Source: Aralia elata | Lineage: Eukaryota > Streptophyta > Magnoliopsida > Apiales > Araliaceae | Direction: 5' to 3' | Assembly (NCBI GenBank): GCA_034770075.1 | Contig: CM068380.1 | Location: 82,668,112-82,732,111, forward strand | DNA: 64,000 nt | Part shown: positions 22,493 through 33,814 of the stretch, one piece after another | Layout of the letters: each line of letters opens with the position of its first letter | How positions within the stretch are numbered: the stretch's first letter is position 1 | The notes under the pieces: generated by a model | What the model was told of the DNA's origin: nothing | The model's database searches: none | Seen by the model: the letters and a program-made list of their open reading frames with translations, nothing else | Made by a program: the position numbers and the translations under genes

Positions 22493-25400
22493 TCACATGA
22501 AACTGGGGCAGACTGGTCCCCTGGAGAGCCCAAGACGAACTTCCAGTCCATGATGCATGTCAGCAGGGCGTATTGTCTCCGAGTCACGTGGATCTGCCAA
22601 AAGCATATACCAACAAATTAGAAAACCATTATAACTCTGCCAAAAGCATATACCAACAAATTAGAAAACCATTATAACTCTGCACAGAACAACGATCTTG
22701 TTGAAAAATAATTAGAGAGAAGAAGATTCCACTCAATCATCTACCAAGGCACCGTGACATAACAACGAATAAATTTTAATCAGTATAATATTACCATTGA
22801 GGTAATCTTCAACACCAAAGTTCTCCAAGGCTCCTGTCATTGATTCCAACCCCAGCATGGAAGATGGTATTGCCCCTGGAGGCCTCTGAAACCTACAAAA
22901 TTTTAGGAGGAAAGATTCAACATCAATGTGGCTTTTCCCTCTATTCATGCAAAATTAAGCAAGAAAAAAAGGTTTTCCACATTATAGACTACTACAGTAA
23001 CACCCCTTACAAACAAAAAACGTAACTGTTTTTACCGAGTGTGGGAAAATCCAATTATTAGTAGCATTTCACAATCACATTTAAGAGGTACTGTACATTT
23101 ATCTGCAAATTATACATCCACTTACAATAAACTAGGAAGTATATCAAATAACTTTTTCTTAATCCAAAGTATGGAGAGAACCAGGGAAACAAACTGTATC
23201 AAATACGTTAATTGTTACAATGACATGTATAGAGAATGCTTCACATGCTTGCAGTAAAATCAAAAGTTTCTAATTATAGATGTCCTGTTAAAAGAAGCTG
23301 CCAAATATTTATTAAAGTACTCATGAACCCAGACCCAAGTTGGATATAATCCAATTCTTCCACATTTTAAAACATGGTTTCTATCAGTTATAGAAATAAA
23401 AAGAAGCCATATTTTCTCTGTTTAAAAAGAATATCAAACAGGCCCTCAGATTTTTCCGGCATAAACACTAAAAACTACAAGGCAATGAGGCATCTACTTC
23501 ATTTTAAAACAATAATTGTACAAGCAAATACATAATGCCGATTGGCGTGCAAATGTATTCCACAAATATTGTGCTCAGGAACATCAAAGAATATAGATCA
23601 TCTAACAACATTAACCCAATGAAAAATAAACTTCTTATACTCAAACTCATCGATAAGACTACCTTTCTCACGTGCAAATAGCCAAATATAGAACACCATA
23701 TAGAGTATAGACGCATGCATAACTGCTAATAGGACTGGCATTCTAACACATAAGAAGAAGACTAACACAATGTATTCAATAGTGATTCCAAATTTCCAAA
23801 GGTGACATCAGAGTAACCAAAAGCTTCATGTTTTAAAGAAAAACAATATTGCAGTCTAAAGAAGTTAAGAACATTCTTCCCTATTTCTTTATTGTGCTTG
23901 ATTTGATGTTCACAATGTTCATGAATTATCGGCTAACAGCTCTCATATCTACTGAATCTAAGATTACTTAGCTTGAAATAAAACAAAAATATAAAAAATG
24001 TTGGCTCTCAAATTCCATTTATTATAACCTTTTAACTCCTTTTCTTCTCATAAAAGTGAGAAAACTGACCTAGAGACGCAAAGATCTAACTCAATGAGCT
24101 TATATTCAAGTTTCCTTCTTCAATAAGCTCAAAGTTTATATTGTTTGGTTAACAAATCCAATAGAAAAAGAAAAAACTTCATTTATTTTCAAAGAAGTTT
24201 CTGCTTCATTATTATCTTTCACCTCGGCTTGATCAACGAATACCTATAAAGAGATTTTATGCACAACAGACCCAACAAGATGAATAGAAAGCACAGAGTA
24301 AGACAAAAAGGAAACGTGAGTACATGATGATAAATCCAGAAAATAGCAGAATATTTAAGCAGTGCGGGGATGGATGAGTGATTCTTAGGTAAGTTACTTA
24401 CTTGAGTACTTCACAATTCTCTACATAAGAGTGCTTATTTTACATGACCACGTGAGTGTCTTAAAAAAAAAATTTGAATGTGATCGAAATTGTAAAGTAA
24501 ACATGTTCTAGATGGTGAACTAAGAAAAAGTTCACCGAGGAACACTTAGTTGTTGACCTAGTTAAACCAAAGTAAGAAGTTTGTATTTGAAAGGTGAATT
24601 GACAAGTAAGTTCCATCAATTCCACATTGAATTCAACTTCGAAAGACGTCTCATGTTTCCATTTGTACAGCTAATACCAAGAAGCACAGCTTTTGAAGCA
24701 TCACCATAAGCAAACTAATGGTAATAACCACTTCAAATAATGATAATTATCTCCTAGTACATTCTTTTCTTCAGCCCAGCCTGGAGAGTACTACATTCAA
24801 CAAGGCCAAAATAAGCTAACCCCTAAACAATAAATGATTCTAATAAACAATTTACAAGCTATTGTGATATTGTACAAGTACAAAATAACTGATTCTACAA
24901 AAATAGTTTACACAACACACCTCATAAGCACCTCAGTGTCTGACTCCAAGAAAAGTAATTTAACAACATGCCTTATATATCACACCACTGGGTTCAGACT
25001 ACAAGGCTGCAACAATTGAAACATGGAATACTAAAGATTGATATTAGATATGACATCTCCATCTTGCATTTAGTGGTATGGTAATAGGGACCACACAGCC
25101 ACTAACTCAGTAATACAATGGAAAGTTAAAAATGTAGTTAACCTCACATATATCACTTCCATCCCAAGTTACTCAACAACATGTAAAGTAATAAATCAGG
25201 AAATCGTAGGTCAAACCATTTAAATTGATTATATCCATCCCTACTTCACCCGCTCTAATCTCTGATTACATGACATTGACTTAATGGATAATAAGCCACT
25301 CCCAATTCTTAACTCTGTAGCACTGATCCCTTTGTTTTCTTTATAAAACACATAACATCTCAATAAAATTATTATACTTTCAAACCTTTTTAAGTTCTTT

Positions 25401-25950
25401 CCTGACATCTGGCACTGAGATAGCAAGCTATAATCTTCCCTTCACTTTCCTCAGCAACCAAATTAAATAATCATCCTAGTTTTTTAGTGGCATCAGTTTG
25501 CAATAAAAATAAGAAAATATAATCCCCAAATGACAAACCCATAACCCTAGCAAGTGTGCTTCAATGTCATCACTAATTTTATATATTGACACGAAAAAAA
25601 AATAAAAAATAATCAAACCTGGAAAGAATCTTGCGATCAAGCTCCATCTTCAACGGGAAAGCCGAGCCATAAGTATTTGCAAGGATTTTTCTCTTCATCT
25701 CCTCCTGTCTTATACTTGCCTGATCAAATTAGACATTGAAATATTTAAATACAAATAATTCGATTGTAAACACATGAATACATACATAAATGCAGTAAAT
25801 AGAGAGAGAAACGGGGGAGATTACAGAATGATAAGCAGATTCGAGGGGATGAGATCCGACGATCTCGCTCTTAACTCCCTGAAGTCCAAAACGAAGTGCA
25901 TCGTTCTTTAGGCCTCCGATTTCTTGCTCTATTGTCTTTGGAGCTTCCAT
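22493..25950 (-). CDS. UMP1: UMP1 proteasome maturation factor (POMP), 4 exons
   Basis: Exons in transcript order: 25950-25825, 25719-25619, 22892-22795, 22593-22493. They join in frame to 141 residues, the usual plant length. Recognised signatures: IGGLKNDALRFGLQGVKSEI, GSHPLES, EEMKRKILANTYGSAFPLKM, LSRFQRPPGAIPSSMLGLE, FGVEDYLNDPRDSE, MHHGLEVRLGLSRGPVCPSF. Family knowledge: UMP1 is a short-lived chaperone that binds half-20S proteasomes, guides beta-ring assembly and is degraded when the core particle closes. Intron 2 is long (22893-25618) and holds nothing recognisable. Intron 3 carries a 43-bp tandem duplication that repeats the 3' splice site. Complete and apparently functional. Confidence 0.96.
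22594..22679 (-). repeat. 43-bp tandem duplication including the UMP1 intron 3 acceptor
   Basis: Units 22594-22636 and 22637-22679 are identical as far as I can read. In transcript orientation each unit ends in 'gtatatgcttttggcag', so the splice acceptor directly before exon 4 exists a second time 43 bases upstream. A further 'ctgtgcag' lies just upstream of the outer unit. Use of the outer copy would add codons GAG TTA and then TAA, a stop. Confidence 0.95.
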
Positions 25951-26683
25951 TATTCTCTCTCTTTCACTCTCTCTCCTTTCTGATTCTGCTTATTACTAGT
26001 ATTTGAGAATGGCAACTGTTAGTTTATGATGCGATGAACGAATTCCCAAAAAATATAGAACAAGACTTTGTGAACAAGAAAAGAAATACCGGGTTGATTA
26101 TTGGGCCTTTGAATACCTCTGAATCCCAATTCCGGCTCGCTAAGGCCCAAAAGAAATAAAATATTGCACAGTTCAAGACTTTAACACCTTGTCTTAATGA
26201 GTTTTTAAAATGAGGACGGGATAAAATTATAAAGAAAAGTTTCATTTTTCCCCCCTTAGAAATTCGATATTTAGAATTTGAAGTTAATAGAGGTAATAAA
26301 AGTTTTTTTAAAAAGATTATCCAATTTTGTTACTAATTGTCCTTGAAAATTGTTAACCTTCTTAATCCATGTCTTTCGATTGAGGTGTTGTTTCAGTAGT
26401 AAAAACTTTTTCACTTTTTTTCAAAAAACAATTTTTTTTAATAAAAGTTGATATTAACAATAGAAGAAATATTGGAATATGAAAATTATTTATTTTGAAC
26501 AAATATGTACTCCCTAAAATATGATGAAAAAAATCACAATACAAATTATTAAAAATATGTCCCAATATAAATAATTATCACGTTCATACACTTTTTATCA
26601 TATTAATATCACCTCAAACTAGTTAGTGATGATATATACAGGAATTAATGTGGTCACATGTCCACTTTAAATGCGCGATTAAA
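25951..26683. other. UMP1 5' flank and intergenic DNA
   Basis: The first bases above 25950 include a GA-rich stretch (CT-rich on the plus strand) typical of a plant 5' UTR. The rest is AT-rich without recognised features. Confidence 0.4.
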
Positions 26684-27005
26684 TAATGCTGTTAATGAAT
26701 CGAATCGAGCTGAATATTAAATTATTTAGATTTAATTTACAAAATTTATCGAGTATGAAATAATGTTTGATTAAAGCTCGTTTAACTAGTGAGTCTCGAA
26801 TCGAGTCCAAACAATTTGAACTTTTCGAACGAATATGATCTGAGTATCAATAGAAAATTATAATTTGAGAAGGTTTGAGTAATTTATCGAATTTTAAAAT
26901 TTGTTAATATTTGAATCATTTATATTTCGAGTCGAGCTCGAATCGAACTTTTAATTGATCGAGTACGAATCAAGTTCGAGCTGTTTGGTTTATTTTACAG
27001 CCTTA
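26684..27005. mobile_element. hAT-like non-autonomous element
   Basis: The ends 'taatgctgttaatg' and, in reverse complement, 'taaggctgtaaaat' are short inverted repeats. The flanks cgattaaa and cggttaag agree at 6 of 8 bases, fitting an old 8-bp hAT duplication. The interior is rich in 'cgaatcgag / gagttcgag' repeats, as in related plant elements. Confidence 0.55.
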
Positions 27006-27023
27006 CGGTTAAGTATATGTATA

Positions 27024-27193
27024 GAGTAATGCTAGATCTTTCAATTTTTTTGTGTATTTTAAATGAGGTGTCATCATTAAATTGGTTGGATAAATTTCAT
27101 GTGATTGATTGTACCATAAGATATCATTAAAATATTTAATATCATGTCATTTGAGACTCATGAGATAAAAAATTTGAGACCCTAACATTATTT
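27024..27193. mobile_element. Unclassified MITE, family A, copy 2
   Basis: Ends 'gagtaatgctagatctttca' and 'gagaccctaacattattta'. The interior contains 'catgtgattgattgtacca' and 'catgtcatttgagac'. It starts 18 bp after a hAT-like element. Confidence 0.6.
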
Positions 27194-28246
27194 ATGCCAT
27201 ATTAAATTATACGTTTTCGAATTATGGGAAGTATAGTTTATTGAGAAATTATTTATGTATTTGACGAATTTATAACAAAGTTGAACAACTAACATAAAAG
27301 AATAAATAAATCAATTTAAGTGAGAATTGAACATAATACCTATAGAAGATAAGAGGTTAATCTTAACTATTTGATTAACACCTCATTGACATTTACGTAA
27401 AAGTTTACGTGATAAAATAAAATAGATTAAAGTATGGTCATTCTTAATTTTTTCATATCTCATATATCCACATCATCCGATATTTATAATCGACATAAAT
27501 TTATCATCAAATGTAACAAGACCCAACTACTTCATTATTTAAGAAAGTGATTGACATTGTCGTTTAAAATTTTAAGAATCATTAAAAAAAATTTAAAATA
27601 TATCGGTAAATGAATATTTTAATACCCCGATAATATCACAACCTTCCGCGCACGTGACGTCCTTCTCACCTACTGCTTCGCATGTACAGTGGCACCATCA
27701 GTAAGTCTATAAAAACATACTAGGATGTAGTACGTACAAGCCATAGCAGCACAACTAATATGACCTTGATTTGATGATTTCTTGACCAGTGGAGATTCAT
27801 ACCTGTGTATTAAGGTAGATCTATATATTCGATTTTGTATATCTGCCTATATAAATATGTCAAATCCAAGATCTTTTATTCACTTCACGGAAAAGACCAA
27901 AAAATACAAAATAAAAGAAAAAATTACTAAAAAGAAAGAAAAGAAAAGGGAAAATAGATATGTTTACTAGTATTAGGGGCCGGTACCATGCATATCTTTT
28001 GAATGTTAATTTAAAATAATAAAAATAAAGAGTTAGTCAATTCGTAAATATTGCATATTATCTGCAAAAATATTATTAGTTATAAAGAAATTTAATTTTT
28101 AAATTTAAGTGAATTAATACTAATTTTAAATTCTAAAGTTAATTCCAAAAACTCAAATAAGATTATTGTTATGAAAAAGGAGAAGAAATAGAGGGTGACA
28201 TTATTTGTTGTTCAAAAGTTGCAATATGATATAAAAGTTAAGTAGA
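27194..28246. other. AT-rich intergenic DNA
   Basis: No gene recognised. A decayed repeat-like stretch near 27330-27400 has wording ('gaggttaatcttaactattt') similar to 31795-31825, suggesting old dispersed repeats. Confidence 0.3.
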
Positions 28247-28410
28247 AAGGAGGGGTCTCAAATGTGTCTCAAATAACTTGACATTAAATATTTTAATAAT
28301 ATTTTATAGCATAACTAATTATATTATATCTATCAAATTAATGTAATGATCACACATTATTTCAGACAAATTTTGAGACAAAAAAAATTAATACCTCTGT
28401 ATAAGATTAC
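28247..28410. mobile_element. Unclassified MITE, family A, copy 3 (diverged)
   Basis: Contains 'tctcaaataacttgacatta' followed by 'aatattttaataatatttta' and a right part with 'tgagacaaaaaaaattaata', matching the family A layout. The ends are less clear than in other copies. Confidence 0.45.
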
Positions 28411-29969
28411 CCTAACCAGAAACGCGTTCTAAATTGAAATTGGGATGTTGCTACCTCGCTACGTAGTACATCCAAATATATAAGTAATTAGATATTCTTC
28501 TTATTTTAAAATTAGAGAAATATTTTTTTAATTTTATTTTAAAATTAAAAGTGTATTTATAATTTTAACTTATAAAGTGGAATAAAATTTCTAACAACTT
28601 CTTTTTCTTCTTCTTCTTATCATCATCATCATATATCTAGCAAATATACTAATAATTTAAAAATATTATTTTTCTAAAATTTGTTATAAAACTGTATCTC
28701 TAATTTTGAATAAAGAGAGAGAGAGAGAATAATATTAGAGTATAATATTCTTCCTTCTTTCTATCTTTCTTGTATCGTGGTGTTATCACCTAAGTACCGG
28801 TGCTTTGGTCTGACAATCTTCCTTGATTAATTTAACAAGATTCGTCCGACCCCGAACTTAATGAAATCCAAACTTATAAATTTTATGGGGTTAGGGTTGA
28901 GTATGGGATAAACCTCCGTTCTTGTTTTCGACTTGATTATATATAATTTTTTTTAAATTATCTTTTTGTATATATAGGTTATTTAATTAAAAATTCATAA
29001 CATTTATAATACAAGGGGGTGTTAATAATAGAAATATTAGATATTGTTTGATGTTGAATTAAAAAATAGTTGTATAAAAGTAGTAAAAACATAATTTATA
29101 AAAGAAGAAGAAGAATTCGGGTAAACGTGCAGGGGCGAGACCGGTATGGAATACTTGTTTCGAGTCGGGTCAAATTTGGGGGATGTATATATTAGCAGGA
29201 CGGGTATAAAGGGAGAATTTCTGAATTATACCCATTTCATTGGCAGGCCTAATCAATCTTTATATCTAAAAGAACAACGTCTAATTCAGATGAATTTAAT
29301 TTTAATTTTAAAATTCGTTGAGTTGACTCCGTTAATACATGAATTCATTTGGATGGTCCTTTAATTATTACTGTGGCCACTTAATTATAGTTGGGGGATT
29401 ACAAACCTTGGATAAATTAAAGTTGGGCAATTAAAGATACTTGATAAAAAACAATCACAATGTAACTTTACATACTTAGGTCTAATAATATCCAGATACA
29501 GTCATATATGGTAAAATTCTTTATTTTATTTATAAATTTCTTGATTAGTGCATAAATGAATTAATTAATAATATATTTATATATATTATACATATTTAAA
29601 AATTTATAATTTTAATATTTAAATAAATTTTACATAGTAATATTCAAATATGTGGCACGAATCTAGTAGTACAAATTGGTAGGTAAGTATTATGGGACGA
29701 AAAAGAGCTTTAGTAAATGAAGGGACAGCCCAGAATCTAGGCATAACAAAACTTAAAAATACATATGCAGTAGTCAATATGGCTCGATAGTACGTGAGTG
29801 ATGGACTAGTATTAATTTAATATAATTGCGGAGGGAGGACTACCTAACCAGATCTATAATTAACAAGGAATCAGTACTACTAAACATATATCTAGCTTGA
29901 GCGTACAATTTCAGTATGTTATATGGTAGCTATATATGTACTCACCACCATACTTTATCACGCAACCCA

Positions 29970-29970
29970 A

Positions 29971-30028
<58 letters not shown>
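29970..30028. repeat. (GT)n(TA)n compound microsatellite
   Basis: A GT tract runs directly into a long TA tract ending about 67 bp before the small reading frame at 30095. Confidence 0.95.
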
Positions 30029-30030
<2 letters not shown>

Positions 30031-30094
30031 AGTGAAGTGTTGTTTGTTTTCAATCTTCATGATCAGTACCTCCAGAGTCCATACTTGAGCTAGA

Positions 30095-30463
30095 ATGTAC
30101 AATAGTAGTACTGGAGGATATAGTTGTGGTGTTGTTAAAATTTTGATCAAATTAATTTCCTTTGTGGGAATGGTACTGTTATTGATTTCCATTAATTGTG
30201 GTAATGATTTGCCAAATATAATTGGAAAAAATCTCCACCGGCCGATCGAGACAAGTAAAGACAATCCATCGTGTTATAGTACTCCATACGACCATGCAGC
30301 TTTTCTTAATTTAGTTAATCTTCTGGTTAGTGCATTCTTTAATTACCTCTTACCAACCTTAATTTACTTATATTCTGCTAAGGAAAAACCTGTTGTGCCT
30401 AAAAATTGTGTGTCAAATTACCTGAGAATGCATGAAAATGTTGTGCTGCAGGTGAATGTGTAG
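30095..30463 (+). CDS. Possible 122-residue reading frame, unknown
   Basis: An open frame of 122 codons in AT-rich DNA. The peptide has a hydrophobic N-terminal stretch (VKILIKLISFVGMVLLLISI), a Cys/Pro-containing middle (KDNPSCYSTPYDHAAF) and a second hydrophobic stretch (FFNYLLPTLIYLYS), so it could be a small membrane or secreted protein. I recognise no family. No splice sites or promoter were established, and chance remains likely. Confidence 0.2.
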   Translation: MYNSSTGGYSCGVVKILIKLISFVGMVLLLISINCGNDLPNIIGKNLHRPIETSKDNPSCYSTPYDHAAFLNLVNLLVSAFFNYLLPTLIYLYSAKEKPVVPKNCVSNYLRMHENVVLQVNV

Positions 30464-30998
30464 TACGGAGTACAACATTTAATTAAAACATTTTCGGGTA
30501 ATTTGATAATTAAGAAAATTTTTGTGCAGACCTGTTTTTTTACATAATTTTTTAGTTTATGTTTTTATTGACTACTCTTTTCCCATCACACTAATTTAAT
30601 TTTCAAGGTAAACCACGTACAGGCGTGCCTGCATCTCAAATTTTGACATGGCAAGAGCGATCAAGGGCAATTTTATATATAGACTTGAAGACGTTAATTA
30701 TTTCATGTTTCAGGTCAGTGATCAGATATATAAATCCCCTTCTCCTTTGATAATCCTTGCAACATTTTCTCTTTCAAATTAATTTTAGAAGCTTGTCACA
30801 GATATCAAATATTATCAAATATTTAAATATAAACTGATTATATATAGGAGTAATTCATAAATAGGTATAGTACTCGGCAAAAATAGAAAATAGAAGAATG
30901 CGCTATTTGTACGTTTCTTTCCCCCTTTTTTTTCCTTATCTTATTTTGTTTTAACACTTTATTTCCTAGTTTCAAACGGAGTGAAAGGCATATATTTC

Positions 30999-31033
<35 letters not shown>

Positions 31034-32997
31034 GTAATAAGACTAGCTAACGTTAAGTTTAAATACAATATATAGTATTGTGATCTTCCTCTAATGGGTT
31101 ATATATAACAAATAATAAGTACGTGCTTAATTAAGCTTCTAATATATATAGTCAGAGAGATATTCATATACAGGTGGCATTGGGTGAGAGATACTGGCTT
31201 TCTTAGAGTTCTTATTTTTCTTTCTTTCTCTCTTAATTGATTGATATTTTATTTTTATTATGAATATTTAAAGATATTAATGAAAAATTGATAAAAGTGC
31301 AACAACGGAACATAAGAAAGCTTATTTAAATATAATTACTATGTTACGTTGTTAGATTTTTTTTCTTTCGAAAGGCCCACTTTTTGGGGAACGCAAGCCT
31401 CATTAAAAGAGAAAGAAAGAAATAAATTCACAAACAAACCTCACATAAAGAGAAAATAAGTTAAAAAACTTAACTGAAAGAGAAAAAAATAAACTTACAA
31501 ACAAACCCAGATGGAATGGATAACTTGGTCGTAGAAGACGGAATCAGAGAGCTTGGTTGGGCTCTGATTACCGGATCAAATACTTTCTGGATAAACTACT
31601 TTGGAGTTGAGGGTGGCATTGAAATTCGCTTTCCAAAGTATGACGAGTGGTCCAAAGTCAATTCGGAAAACCCTCAATTCTCCCTTTGGGGCTTCGACTC
31701 TCACATAAAATTTTTGCTTTGATAATTCAAAAATTAAAGAAGATTTTTTACTTAAGTAAAAATTAAACCTGAGATTTAAAAGTTTTAGTACCACAATCTT
31801 AATCACTAGGCTAAGACCTCATCGACGATCGATGTTGTTGTTAGTGTTTAGTATTACTTGAATGATACTACTTGCATGTTAATTGTCTCCGAGATGAGAT
31901 TTTCATCTTGTTCTAGTGTTTTTAAATTTTATAGCTTTTGATAGCCAGAGGAAATAAGCCAGCCATGTTTTCAGTTAAAGAACAGATCGGAAAGAGTACA
32001 AATCACGAATGAAGTACTCTCTCCATAATTAGAGATATATTTTCTTTTTATTTTTCTTTTAAAAATTAAAGATAGAGTTTTATTTTTAGATTATAAAGTG
32101 ACAGAAGTTTCTATCATGCCATTACTTTTATATTAATTGGTTACTTTATTATATTGTTATTACGTACATTTTTAGTTAATGTTAATGACATATTTAAATA
32201 AATAATTTTTTCTTAAAAAGTCAAAATTTTAAAAATGTATCTATAACTTTAAAACAAAAAGAGGGTATAACTAATTAAATATGCTAGCCCCTAAACCCCA
32301 TGGTTCCCATCAAACACCAGAAAAACATAGAAGGAAAAATAGAAAAGTGTAGACCATAAAGCGTTAGACATGAAGCAATGGCGAATATATAGCATGAGAA
32401 TCCACTGACCAACTCGTTCAAGCATGCATTAATTATAAAATATGTTTGATTACATATATATAGACCTTTTCTTAATTATACATGGTCATAACAACTTTTG
32501 GAGATAACAATACGCTATTATATATATAAATTTAAGAAATATCAAATGCACTATTTCTTGCACCAATTGCACAACACTATTTTTATTTTGCCGAAATTTT
32601 AACCTTGAGGTAGACCATGAAAAATAAAATGCATTTATCATCCCCTAAATTTAGACTGATTAACTTAATTATTCATTATTTCTAACGACAATAATCCCAA
32701 AACAATGACACTATCTATTGGCAATATTGCACCTCAGCTATATCTACTTACGTACGTTACTACTCAAGTAGTCAAGTAGATTGGACCAACTGTCTGCTAT
32801 AGATCGCATGTCTTATGCGTAGAACTCAAACCTAATTTCTTGGAATTGCAAATATGCTCCATGAATCAACAAAATTCCATGTTCCATGAAAATCAACAAA
32901 ATTCCATGTAAGCCCTTGATCATTCACTAGTATTAATTATACACAAGTTCCTGCAAGGACTAAAATAACATCCAGTCAAGAAACTAATAGTAAAATA

Positions 32998-33814
32998 CAG
33001 TAGAACCTTTATAAATTAATACTCGATAAATTAATAATCTTTCTAAAATAATATTTTTTTTTCAATTCCGACTTGGGCTAATGAGATAAATTAATAATTT
33101 CGATAAAATAATAAAATATATAATAATTTTTAAAAAGACCCTTATATAAATATATGGTTCCATCAAAATCATTAATTAATAATTCTTTTAAATTACAAAT
33201 ATATCTAGGGTAATCTTGTAAAATATGATTATATTCTCGTTTGTTTTGTCTTGAAATTCAAATCTAATTGAATTTTATCCTTAATTTTTCTCATTGCGTC
33301 CAAAAGTCCAGGTGTTGCATTCTCGAATTGTAATAAAAACTTATGAAGAGTTGTTGACGCTATGAGTGATTCCTTTCGCGTTATTGGCTCAAAAGGTATT
33401 GTATCATCCTCAGCTTCATTATCAATAGGATTTTCAGTGATATAAGCCACAATGAACTTATATATACAAATTAATTAAACTTAATGTGAATATAATTTTT
33501 TTTTGAAATAAAATGTGAATGTAATTTAAAAAGTGGATACAATGAACATTATTTAATTATTAAAAATAATTAATATCACTTACAATGAATTCTATTATTA
33601 CATTAATTTAATAAGTATGATACATTGCATCAAAAAAAGTATGATATAAATATCAACAAAATGCAATAATTTTAATGTAATTAAATTTATGTTCACCGAA
33701 TAGAAAAACACTCTTTAAATTAATAAATTATTAATTTATTGATTAAATAATAACTCTCTAAATTAATAAAAAAAAATTCAGTCCCAACAATATTAATTTA
33801 TAGAGATTTTACTG
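32998..33814 (-). mobile_element. pogo/Emigrant (Lemi1)-like DNA transposon, decayed
   Basis: The left end cagtagaacctttataaatt and the right end in reverse complement cagtaaaatctctataaatt are inverted repeats close to the CAGTAAAACCTCTATAAATT ends known for Emigrant/Lemi1 elements. Both ends are flanked by TA. Length is 817 bp. A fragment of transposase lies inside on the minus strand. Confidence 0.8.
33229..33450 (-). pseudogene. C-terminal remnant of a pogo/Tigger-like transposase
   Basis: The 73-codon frame contains EPITRKESLIASTTLHKFL, then LDAMRKIKDKIQLDLNFKTK. I recognise this as the end of plant pogo-like (DDE/CENP-B-type) transposases. The DNA-binding and catalytic parts are missing within the 817-bp element, so no active enzyme is encoded. 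Confidence 0.7.

Larger units (their letters stand above)
28411..32997. other. Repeat-rich intergenic region without a convincing gene
   Basis: The region holds AT-rich MITE-like debris near 28500-28720 and 32020-32275 (sharing wording such as 'attagagatatattttctt' / 'attagagaaatattttttta'). A GC-richer decayed repeat lies near 28790-29250 with loosely inverted ends. Microsatellites occur near 29970-30028 and 31003-31030. Two small reading frames (30095 and 31516, plus strand) are not recognised. Confidence 0.35.

Noticed and set aside
31516..31722. 68-codon frame (plus) and an opposite-strand frame with VEAPKGELRVF reminiscent of NADH dehydrogenase subunits (ndhH/nad7)
   Set aside because: Only about eight residues match, the rest does not follow either protein, and the two frames are antisense to each other. 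Not enough to call a gene or an organelle fragment.
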